A DNA stretch of 64,000 nucleotides from contig JAYJMM010000124.1 of assembly GCA_037349105.1 (NCBI GenBank), positions 2,774,001 through 2,838,000 on the forward strand. Direction: 5' to 3'. Position numbers and translations under genes: made by a program. The DNA is from Limnomonas spitsbergensis (Eukaryota > Chlorophyta > Chlorophyceae > Chlamydomonadales). Each line of letters starts with the position of its first letter. Within the stretch, counting starts at the first letter, position 1. Below, one piece after another: positions 40,385 to 50,445 of this stretch. Under the pieces are notes generated by a model. The model saw only the letters and a list, made by a program, of their open reading frames with translations, was not told the DNA's origin and did no database searches.

Positions 40385-41092
40385 AAGCCGCACTAGTCAG
40401 AGGGAGTGTGCTTGTGTGCGCACCAATATGCGACTGCGGCTTGGCGCGATCAGCACTGCTGATACCAGAGGACGGCGCAACTGTCAGCGGCGACAGGCAC
40501 GCTGCTGCCAGCGGTGTTGGGCACAGGGGGATAGCGAGCAGGTAGAGGATGCGCTGTATGTGTGCTTCCAGTGCCCTAGTGCCAGGGAGCAGTTACGGGA
40601 GCGGGGGTGGGCAGCAGGTCCTCCGGGCGATGCCACTAAGTTCCACCAGTTGTACCTGGCTGAGCATGGGTGGGACGGATTTGATTTTGTGGACTGTGCT
40701 GTGGGCATTATTGAGGGTAGGTCTCCAGGGTTTCTGAGGCCGGTGTCGTTGGCCTTTCCGGCCTTCTCTTTTGGTCCTTTTTGTGTTGTTGTTTGCCCCC
40801 TTTTTAGTTTCTTCTCTTCTCCCTTCTGATCAGTGGGGCGCCCTCGCGGCCAAGCAGGGGTGGGATACGCTTGCTTTTCTGGACTTATCTTTTCTTAGAG
40901 GCTTTGTTGAGGGCTAGTCTCTGATAATGGAACTCAGGTGTCGGACTTGGTCTTCTTTACCTTCCCGGCCTCTCCTTTTGTTCCTTTCGCCCTCTATTCC
41001 TTTTAGTTCCTTCTTAAATCCCTTCTGAACAGTTGGGCGCCCACGCGGCCGAGCTTTGAGCGGGCCCAGAGGTGTAACGTTATTGATCTACT
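40385..41092 (+). mobile_element. 5'-truncated LINE tail with zinc-knuckle end of the polyprotein
   Basis: The plus frame 40416-40829 gives MRLRLGAISTADTRGRR, then a cysteine-histidine-type knuckle (CCQRCW, VEDALYVCFQCPSARE), LYLAEHGWDGFDF, a stop and a pyrimidine-rich 3' UTR ending GGGCGCCCACGCGGCCGAGC and GGCCCAGAGGTGTAACGTTA. The reverse-transcriptase domain is absent. Confidence 0.72.
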
Positions 41093-41460
41093 TGGGACTG
41101 CGTAACCGCTAACGTTATTGACTGACCTTTGAAGACGCGATGAGATAAGTCGCCTTCACAGACTCACTAAAGACTATTGGACCACTCAGCCATACAAGGC
41201 GATATACGTCTGAAACGACATAAGGTAAAACTGGGCTGGACGCCCGAAATGCCCCAAACTCAACACTGCGGCATTTACCCTAGCTCGTGGTAATGTAGGG
41301 GGGCGGGCATGAAAGTAGGGTGAAGTACTGGAGTTTGGATAGGTGGGAAGGGAGGAAGGGAGGGCGGTTTAAGGCCCTGGAAAATGCTGCAGCTCCGTCC
41401 TCCAAGTGGAACTCTACAGCTGTCGGATTGATGTTTGCTTTGTTGATTTACATGTCATAA
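41093..41460. other. Intergenic, nothing recognised
   Basis: Unique sequence leading into the 24-bp array. It has no coding signal except that the array's open frame starts in its last bases. Confidence 0.35.
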
Positions 41461-41465
41461 CAACG

Positions 41466-44400
41466 CTCTATCAGTCCTGGTCCCTAACCACTTTTGAGTC
41501 CTGGTCCCTAACCACTTTTGAGTCCTGGTCCCTAACCACTTCTGAATCCTGGTCCCTTACCACTTTTGAGTCCTGGTCCCTAACCACTTTTAAGTCCTGG
41601 TCCCTGACCACTTTTGAATCCTGGTCCCTAACCACTTTTGAGTCCTGGTCCCTAACCACTTTTAAGTCCTGGTCCCTAACCACTTTTGAATCCTGGTCCC
41701 TAACCACTTTTGAGTCCTGGTCCCTTACCAATTTTGAGTCCTGGTCCCTAACCACTTTTGGGTCCTGGTCCCTAACCACTTTTAAGTCCTGGTCCCTAAC
41801 CACTTTTGAGTCCTGGTCCCTAACCACTTTTAAGTCCTGGTCCCTAACCACTTTTGAGTCCTGGTCCCTAACCACTTTTGAGTCCTGGTCCCTAACCACT
41901 TTTGAGTCCTGGTCCCTAACCACTTTTGAGTCCTGGTCCCTAACCACTTTTGAGTCCTGGTCCCTAACCACTTTTGAGTCCTGGTCCCTAACCACTTTTG
42001 AGTCCTGGTCCCTAACCACTTTTGAGTCCTGGTCCCTAACCACTTTTGAGTCCTGGTCCCTAACCACTTCTGAATCCTGGTCCCTTACCACTTTTGAGTC
42101 CTGGTCCCTAACCACTTTTAAGTCCTGGTCCCTGACCACTTTTGAGTCCTGGTCCCTAACCACTTTTGAGTCCTGGTCCCTAACCACTTTTAAGTCCTGG
42201 TCCCTAACCACTTTTGAATCCTGGTCCCTAACCACTTTTGAGTCCTGGTCCATTACCAATTTTGAGTCCTGGTCCCTAACCACTTTTGGGTCCTGGTCCC
42301 TAACCACTTTTAAGTCCTGGTCCCTAACCACTTTTGAGTCCTGGTCCCTAACCACTTTTGAGTCCTGGTCCCTAACCACTTTTAAGTCCTGGTCCCTAAC
42401 CACTTTTGAGTCCTGGTCCCTAACCACGTTTGGGTCCTGGTCCCTAACCACTTTTGAGTCCTGGTCCCTAACCAATTTTGGGTCCTGGTCCCTAACCACT
42501 TTTGAGTCCTGGTCCCTAACCACTTTTGGGTCCTGGTCCCTAACCACTTTTAAGTCCTGGTCCCTAACCACCTTTGAGTCCTGGTCCCTAACCACTTTTG
42601 AGTCCTGGTCCCTAACCACTTTTAAGTCCTGGTCCCTAACCACTTTTGAGTCCTGGTCCCTAACCACGTTTGGGTCCTGGTCCCTAACCACTTTTGAGTC
42701 CTGGTCCCTAACCAATTTTGGGTCCTGGTCCCTAACCACTTTTGAGTCCTGGTCCCTAACCACTTTTGAGTCTTGGTCCCTAACCACTTTTAAGTCCTGG
42801 TCCCTAACCACTTTTAAGTCCTGGTCCCTGACCACTTTTGAATCCTGGTCCCTAACCACTTTTAAGTCCTGGTCCCTAACCACTTTTAAGTCCTGGTCCC
42901 TAACCACTTTTGAATCCTGGTCCCTAACCACTTTTGAGTCCTGGTCCCTTACCAATTTTGAGTCCTGGTCCCTAACCACTTTTGGGTCCTGGTCCCTAAC
43001 CACTTTTAAGTCCTGGTCCCTAACCACTTTTGAGTCCTGGTCCCTAACCACTTTTAAGTCCTGGTCCCTAACCAGTTTTGAGTCCTGGTCCCTAACCACT
43101 TTTGAGTCCTGGTCCCTAACCACTTTTAAGTCCTGGTCCCTAACCACTTTTGAGTCCTGGTCCCTAACCACGTTTGGGTCCTGGTCCCTAACCACTTTTG
43201 AGTCCTGGTCCCTAACCACTTTTGGGTCCTGGTCCCTAACCACTTTTGAGTCCTGGTCCCTAACCACTTTTGAGTCCTGGTCCCTAACCACTTCTGAATC
43301 CTGGTCCCTTACCACTTTTGAGTCCTGGTCCCTAACCACTTTTAAGTCCTGGTCCCTGACCACTTTTGAGTCCTGGTCCCTAACCACTTTTGAGTCCTGG
43401 TCCCTAACCACTTTTAAGTCCTGGTCCCTAACCACTTTTGAATCCTGGTCCCTAACCACTTTTGAGTCCTGGTCCATTACCAATTTTGAGTCCTGGTCCC
43501 TAACCACTTTTGGGTCCTGGTCCCTAACCACTTTTAAGTCCTGGTCCCTAACCACTTTTGAGTCCTGGTCCCTAACCACTTTTGAGTCCTGGTCCCTAAC
43601 CACTTTTAAGTCCTGGTCCCTAACCACTTTTGAGTCCTGGTCCCTAACCACGTTTGGGTCCTGGTCCCTAACCACTTTTGAGTCCTGGTCCCTAACCAAT
43701 TTTGGGTCCTGGTCCCTAACCACTTTTGAGTCCTGGTCCCTAACCACTTTTGGGTCCTGGTCCCTAACCACTTTTAAGTCCTGGTCCCTAACCACTTTTG
43801 AGTCCTGGTCCCTAACCACTTTTGGGTCCTGGTCCCTAACCACTTTTAAGTCCTGGTCCCTAACCACTTTTGAGTCCTGGTCCCTAACCACTTTTGAGTC
43901 CTGGTCCCTAACCACTTTTAAGTCCTGGTCCCTAACCACTTTTGAGTCCTGGTCCCTAACCACTTTTGGGTCCTGGTCCCTAACCACTTTTGAGTCCTGG
44001 TCCCTAACCACTTTTGGGTCCTGGTCCCTAACCACTTTTGAGTCCTGGTCCCTAACCACTTTTGAGTCCTGGTCCCTAACCACTTTTAAGTCCTGGTCCC
44101 TAACCACTTTTAAGTCCTGGTCCCTAACCACTTTTGGGTCCTGGTCCCTAACCACTTTTAAGTCCTGGTCCCTAACCACTTTTGGGTCCTGGTCCCTAAC
44201 CACTTTTGAGTCCTGGTCCCTAACCACTTTTGGGTCCTGGTCCCTAACCACTTTTGGGTCCTGGTCCCTAACCACTTTTAAGTCCTGGTCCCTAACCACT
44301 TTTGGGTCCTGGTCCCTAACCACTTTTGAGTCCTGGTCCCTAACCACTTTTAAGTCCTGGTCCCTAACCACTTTTGGGTCCTCGTCCCTAACCACTTTTA

Positions 44401-44470
44401 AGTCCTGGTCCCTAACCACTTTTGGGTCCTGGTCCCTAACCACTTTTGAGTCCTGGTCCCTAACCACTTA
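41466..44470. repeat. 24-bp minisatellite, about 125 copies
   Basis: The unit is AGTCCTGGTCCCTAACCACT then TTTG, with frequent GAG/AAG/GGG/GAA alternatives at one triplet. Because 24 is a multiple of 3 and the unit lacks stops, plus (SWSLTTFE) and minus (DQDSKVVR) frames of about 1000 codons run through. Rare variants (CACTTCTGAATCC, TCCATTACCAATTTTG) recur in the same order at 41.5, 42.1 and 43.3 kb, showing block duplication. Confidence 0.95.
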
Positions 44471-44734
44471 AAATATCGCTTATGAGTGGATTCCAAAAGC
44501 ATGGGCTACCCGGATGTAACCGTAGTTGTGTAACCGTAGTTGTGTGTAAATTTGTCTACCTCTGTGGGGGTGCAATCCAGGCGCCTGAGCCCAGCATCGA
44601 ACCCTAGATTATTATTGCGCTTAAGCAAATAGGCTGCACATCAACAGAGGCAGCGACTAAATATTGGCGTTGTTTCCATTCAAGAGGGTCCATGATGAAG
44701 TCATGAGCGCCTGCACCAAATATGTCTTACTTTT

Positions 44735-44968
44735 CCTTTTTGCTGGTGGCCTCCATACCCACAGGTTGAGGGATCGAACCCGTCACACGATCTTCCATCC
44801 TCCCCTGTCTCGATCTCCGTGATCCTGCCCCTCACACATGAGAAGGTGGCATAGCTGCACCATGTTCCTGGCTGTGCATGGAGCTGAACTTAGCTTAGTC
44901 AATACTGATAGCCTTATGCGGCGGAGCGTTCAGCAGGGCCTAGCGGGTATGCAACGTCCTAAACTTCC
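44735..44968 (+). mobile_element. tRNA-derived SINE, A box lost
   Basis: B box GAGGGATCGAACCCGTCACA, body GGCTGTGCATGGAGCTGAAC and end CAGCAGGGCCTAGCGGGTAT match the 32.2 kb copy. The head before CTGGTGGCCTCC is replaced. Confidence 0.75.
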
Positions 44969-45390
44969 CTTCACTCCCAGCGGTTAGTTAGACAACCTCG
45001 CGGAAAGCCTCGTGAACCGGGCGAAGAGGCTTATCGCGCTAGTGGGTTCCCTTCCCTTGTCTTATTATCCTACCCGATTACTTAACAGCCGATAATTTTT
45101 CTACACAGGTTAATCCGAAAGCCATCTCTACCATGCACCGTCCATCCTTATTAGCAGAGCTCGGGATGGGATGGGACGTGCGTCCCTAGCAGGGGCAGTC
45201 CTACCCCAATATCTTAAGGCGGTCCCTCACGAAACCATCCCCCCCCAGCCGTGGCAACAGCCTAGAAGCACGCTGCAGTACACTAGTACAATCAGAATAT
45301 CATTGTCATGGTTACATTATTTACAAGTCCTAAAATACAGGCCTGACCATCCCTACACGTACATGTGATGTGCTGGCAGGGGTCCGGGCG

Positions 45391-48300
45391 CTAAGAGTCC
45401 TGCTTGGCAATCCAGCTGTCTCTCGTTGTGTGCTGAACGGGCTCTCCAAGCTTCCCCAAGTTCACATCTCGCGTCTGCGTGATCTTCCGCGCATCCTGGT
45501 AGAGCGCGTCACGTTGCGCCACCGTGAGCTTGGTCCTGACGGTGGCCCGGCCCTTGACCTTGGCCGCCGAGGCCATCATGCGCCGTGCAGCCGCCGAGCT
45601 GGGCTCAGGCAGCGCGGCGCGCAGCAGCGGCGAGATGTCGGCAAAGTGCGTCCGCTCCGGCTCGTGGCTCTTGTGCGGGTACTTGGCCAGGATGCTGACC
45701 GCTGCCGGCGTGGATTGGATGAGCGACAAGTTGCGCTGCAGGTAGCCATGCGGATCCAGCATCTGAACCAGCGTCGCGTCCATCTGAGAGCACCAAGGGC
45801 AGGGGAGGGAAGCGGTTCAGTGAGGGCGGCGGGCCAGTGCTTATTTTTTCCCCGTGACTCAGCTACATGTCAGTTACACTGAGGGAAGGCAATTAAAATC
45901 TGTGGCAACACCAGCGAACAAGCCACAACGATATCCTAGACTGCCACAAACAAACCGGGTAACGTATTCTGACAGGCTGGTCTGTTGAGTCCATCGCCGC
46001 ACCTCATTCAGGGTTTAGGGTTTAGGGTTAAGCGTTTAGGGTTTGGGGTTTCATTCGCCGCACCTCATTCAGGGTCTCGACGCCCTCCTCCGTCTTGCTC
46101 CACAGCGTGTAGAGCGAGGAGAAGAGAACAGAAACAGCCAGCCTCAGGAACAGCAAGAAGACGGGCAGGCAGAAGAACATGCCGGAGCGTTCCTGGCGTT
46201 TGGCCTTATACAGGGCCGCAAACTCCTGCGCGCAATAAAAGGGCAAGGCGTACATTAGGGCCGAGAACCATTAGAGTTAACAAATGAGTACCGGTATCAG
46301 GGCAAATGGGTGTTCAGTTTAGGGTGTAGGGTTTAGGATTTAGGGTTCACACCTTTTGCAGCGCAAACAGCCTGGTCTGTTGTAAGTAGTCCGTGTCCTC
46401 CGCCCCTAGGCCGTCCAGGATCGACCGGGCCAGCGCCGCGGACGACAGTGCCGCCGCCGACGACAGGTGCTTGAGCGAGCGCCGCACCGACAGCGGGGAC
46501 TCCTGCAGCATCGGGTGGCCGTCCTTGTCCCGCAGGTGCTCGTCCGTTTCGTACCGCACTTGGAGCTCCCCACGAGAGGCGGCAGCCAGATGCCGGTCCC
46601 CATCCCGGAGCCCCCCCCCCAACAGCGAGACGCCCCCCAGCGCCCCGCTCGGCGCCCGCGACGGCGCTGCGCCTGCAGAGATCGAGTAGGTGGACCTCGG
46701 CGCGCTGCCGCCGCCGCCGCCGCCGTCCTGAGGCTGGACCATGGAGCTCAAGGGCGCCTGCAGCCTGGACGCTTGGTGCAACAGGCTGGTGCTGGGCGCG
46801 GCCGAGCGCCGGGCCTCCTGCAGCTTGGCCATCTTCTCCTTGACAAACAGCCGGTACCCGAGGTCGAACTCTTGCAATGCCATGGGCCTGCGAGGGAGCG
46901 ACGACCATCGAGTGAGACGCGAGGGTGCAGGCTTGGCTGTCGGGTCCAACCAGCAGTCAAGCTGTGAAAACTCCTGAGATTCTGAACAGCTGCTGCTGAA
47001 GGTACGACTGAACACCTGATAACCTCAAAGATGGTGACATGACCACCCTAAACTCCTAACCCTTCACCCCAAAGATGGTGACATGAAAACCCTAAATCTG
47101 AACCTGTAAGATGGTACCTGAACCTGTAAGATGATATTATAACTCTAAAACCCCTAAACCCTAACCTCCTAACCCTTCACCCTAAAGATGGTCATATGAA
47201 AACCCTAGACTCTTAACCCTAAAGATGGTGACATGAAAACAAGTAAAACGAACCCATATTGTTAGACAATGCCATGGGTACCATACTTACGCATATCACC
47301 TATGCGCAGTACCTATGCTGTACACTTGTACCTTTACCGCGCAAACTGTACTGTTGTACCGCATACCTAACACTTAAACTGTATAACGGTGTCGGTGTAT
47401 GTCTGACCTGGACATGGTCTGTATTGGGACCTTGCTGGATGCAGAGGCCATCGACTTCCTTTGTCTACTGCCCATCCTGCTCATCCTGCTCTCGGTGGCG
47501 ATCTGGAACACATGAATGGAAGGGAAAACAAATTAGCAAATCAAAGAACATGCTTGTTTGGGCCAGAAATGATAGAGGAATACCAAATCATGAAACGCCA
47601 TTCTGCTCATCCTGCTCTCGGTGGCGATCTGGGACACATGAATGGGAGGAAAAACAAAATCAGCGAATAAGAACATGCTGTTTTGGGGAGCGGGGCAAGA
47701 AAATGATAGAGGAATGCCAAATCATGAAACGCCATCATAAGAAACGCCACCATGAAACGCCATCGCCCACCTTGGCCTCCAGGTCCTTGCTGTACAACGG
47801 GCTAGTCTTGATAAACTCCTCGTGCAGGAAGTTGATGGTGGTGGTGAAGAAGTTCACAGTCGAATCGCTCGCCAGGAGCTCTATCGTTGCCTGCAATGCA
47901 GGGTTTGGGTATAGGTTTTAGGTTTTAGGGTTGACGTTTCAGGGTTTGTTGGGGAAACCTGGCCGTTCATTCGCTTGCCAGGAGCTGTAGGATCGCTTGC
48001 AGTTTTCATTGTTGGGAGTTGGGAGTTGGGACGACAAGGCGCATGGACAGATCATGCAACGGGGGTAACGATAATACGACCAGACTAGGGGGGCACTGGA
48101 CGGCGAAAGCTGTTCATCGACTTGGAACAGTAGGGGGCAGATCAGATAATGCAACGGGTAATCAGATACCATAAATGGGACAGGACAAGGAGCCATTCTG
48201 GACGGCAAAAGCTGCACTGGCCCTCTACCCTTTAGCAGGGCCGCCTTCAGCCGTGAATGTCCCTGCCCCCTTACAGCGCCCCACACTCCACACTCCACAC

Positions 48301-49821
48301 CTGGAAATCATCCTTACTGAGCCGCTCTTTCAGCGTCTCTGCGGCTTGCGCCTTGTACCAGTCCTGCAGAGCGGCCTCCAGAGGGGTCATCACCGTCAGC
48401 ACCAGCTCCGGGGAGACAACTAGCTCCTGGACAAGCTCCTCGCTGAGGTCCCCGAACAAGCTACCGCCCTCGCCCTCCTCATCACTACCCTGAGAATTGC
48501 CATTCGTCCTAGACACGACAACGTGCGAGGGGGGGGGGGCAGGGGGGTCAGTATCAAGAGGGCTAGCACGACAGAGGCGAGTGAAGCCCCAAGGGCCTTC
48601 TATCATGATATAGGGATGTAATGATCATACTATATACCGTAGATTTGACTTGCCTTCCCTCGGGCATCCAGAAATTATTTCTTATAATGCTGCCCTCAGG
48701 GCAAGCTGTAAACAATAACTCTTGATTTTTAACTGAAAACTGGCGCCGACAATGAACTACTAGTAATTTCACGGATCCCTCAACCCCAAGGAACGTTAAT
48801 TATGAGGGAAGGCATAGCAAACCTACGGGATAAGCGTATATGCCAATCCCTGCATACCGTATGAATGTATGGTAAATGACATATTTGAAACTCTGTTCAG
48901 CTGTCATGTTTGAGACAGCTGAGTCGTACCTGGTGACGCCGCCGCACTCTCGTGCATGCCGCATCTTGATCCACTCAATGTTCTGGCGCGCCATGTTCAT
49001 GTCCAGGTTGAAGGGGTGCAGGAAGGGCGACGCCAGGGCCATGAAGGATCCGCCGGCCGAGCCAGGCTTCTGGGAGTCGCCTGGCCTCTGCCCGGCCATC
49101 ACAGGAACTGAAGAGGTTGTGCTGATAGAGGGTTCTCCCGCCTGCAGAAATTAAGGGAAGCACAGATGCTGGTGGCGATGCATGGCCAACACAAAGGAAT
49201 GCATGATCTACAGTACGCCCCAGTGGCATAAAAATACCCAAATTTGAAACAGCACCCTGAAGCATGGCCTCCAGCGTTGCACCGACCTTTCTCACTCTGT
49301 CCTCTTGGTTGTTAAGGCCGAGTTGTGTGACGCTCAAGGCCGAGATCACGCTGGGCACTCGAAACGAATGCTGTACTGGAGGCACTGTCAACAAGATCTG
49401 GTCGCTGATGTGGCCCTTGGACTGCAAGCAGTGCAGAATACGGTGCACCCCGTCCATCAGTGACAAAGGAAACAAGCTGAGAGGGAGCTTGTATAGTTGC
49501 ATGGCAATATTCGAGCACATGGATCATCGTCGGCGATCTTACTCTCAGACATGTCTTGACGCAGCTGTCCGTCAGAGGTATGTTCTTGTGAACAATGTCC
49601 ATGGTGCACCTCGAGGGCTTCACCCCAATCTGCTCCAAATAGCGCGTTGCGTATTCGCCAGACAGCATCTGCGTCGAGAGTTTAAGACTCTCCGCATTGT
49701 CAGGAAATCGGACTTGGAGCTTGAAGACAGTCTCGTTCTGTTGCGAGGCTGTCCTTCCAATACTTCCGAAATCGTCCGCCTGTGTCGCGCTGGCCCTTCT
49801 CCCATGCTTCACGCGTACCAT
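45391..49821 (-). CDS. Unrecognised multi-exon protein with one membrane segment
   Basis: Nine exons fit in frame: 49821-49543, about 49487-49287 (both ends uncertain), 49141-48930, 48508-48301, 47890-47771, 47502-47431, 46973-46353, 46225-46064 and 45783-45391, about 755 aa. I do not recognise the family. Visible: an N-terminal part with KLQVRFPDN and GEYATRYLEQIGV; a block with SDQILLTVPPVQHSF; an acidic stretch GSDEEGEGG; the helical FFTTTINFLHEEF; a Ser/Gly-rich low-complexity region (46.4-46.8 kb); a hydrophobic helix of about 25 residues in the eighth exon (FFCLPVFLLFLRLAVSVLF); and a basic C-terminal domain of 131 codons. Most junctions are good GT-AG sites and phases agree. Copies of exon edges occur at 45.99, 47.60 and 47.97 kb. 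Confidence 0.68.
45843..45890 (-). mobile_element. MITE-like element, terminal fragment
   Basis: ATTTTTTCCCCGTGACTCAG followed by CTACATGTCAGTTACAC is the minus-strand end of the 180-bp element. Confidence 0.55.
45988..46020 (-). repeat. Copy of an exon 3' edge of the 45.4-49.8 kb gene
   Basis: ATCGCCGCACCTCATTCAGG repeats the end of exon 46225-46064 and its donor (TTCGCCGCACCTCATTCAGG), followed by TTTAGGG units. Confidence 0.75.
47040..47230. repeat. Short intronic repeats AAGATGGTGACATGA-AACCCTAA
   Basis: About six degenerate units with CCTAAACCC. No exon source was recognised. Confidence 0.6.
47590..47650 (-). repeat. Copy of an exon 5' edge of the 45.4-49.8 kb gene
   Basis: CTGCTCATCCTGCTCTCGGT then GGCGATCTGGGACACATGAA repeats the start and acceptor of exon 47502-47431 (GGCGATCTGGAACACATGAA). 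About 130 bp apart. Confidence 0.82.
47950..48010 (-). repeat. Copy of another exon 5' edge of the 45.4-49.8 kb gene
   Basis: TTCGCTTGCCAGGAGCTGTA then GGATCGCTTGCAG resembles the start of exon 47890-47771 (TCGCTCGCCAGGAGCTCTAT, CGTTGCCTGCA), upstream of it. Confidence 0.65.
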
Positions 49822-50190
49822 GACCCCAAAATAACTGAAAGTCTTAACTTAGTATAATCGATCAAAATGTATGTCTAGAAGACTAGGACGTAAGAGGAGC
49901 GGATCTACCTCCGCAAGTCCCTTCGAAATCCTGTGGTACATTCCGCACCAGAGACTCCACACTCTGATTGCAGGATGACACCTCACTCATGCCATGGGGG
50001 AGCGAGCACTGCATTTTCGGCGTTCAGTAACACCACTGCCGTGTTCCTCAACCGAACATCCGAAGTTTCCTTTCCACCAGTACCGTATTACCGATTTGTA
50101 AATAACGAACTTATGAACCTAATTGGAGGTGAACGGGGCGAAGTGCGCCCTTAGCGTTCTAGGATGAGCAGCTGAGTCTGGTGCAACAGA
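49822..50190. promoter_or_regulatory. Probable shared promoter between two divergent genes
   Basis: The 369 bp between the starts of the minus-strand gene and the plus-strand kinesin are free of arrays. No clear TATA or other motif was recognised. The layout suggests a bidirectional promoter. Confidence 0.4.
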
Positions 50191-50445
50191 ATGGTAAAGT
50201 CGGCAGTAAGAGTCTTTGTGAGGGTCAGACCCTGCGCAGGAGTCAACCCATGTGCTCAATACGGCCAGGACCGAAAGGTAACCATGCATGCTGTCTCCTC
50301 CCCGCATGGGATCAACACCACGACCCGTTCAATCCAGGGCGAGGTGACGTCACCTGCTCTGGTGCTGCAGGGCATCACAATAGCAGTGCCGCAAGCGTCC
50401 GACAAGAAGGCTGGCCCGGTAGAGAAGCAGCCTCAATCCTACCAG
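50191..50445 (+). CDS. KIF9: Kinesin-9 exon 1
   Basis: 85 codons from the first ATG, ending PQSYQ just before a GC donor (CAG|GCAAGG). The next exon then gives SYQFKFDGVL without a gap. Reading on instead reaches a stop at 50488. A GT donor exists earlier (GAG|GTGACG) but would shorten the strand-2 region. Confidence 0.75.

Noticed and set aside
41406..44471. A 1021-codon plus-strand frame (and 998 codons on minus) that could be called a giant repeat protein
   Set aside because: The frames exist on both strands because the 24-bp unit is a multiple of 3 and lacks stops. There is no non-repeat domain, no convincing start context and no gene neighbourhood.
46028..46287. A plus-strand gene overlapping the eighth exon of the 45.4-49.8 kb gene
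   Set aside because: The minus-strand exon has good splice sites, correct phases and a hydrophobic helix. The plus frame is Arg-rich antisense.
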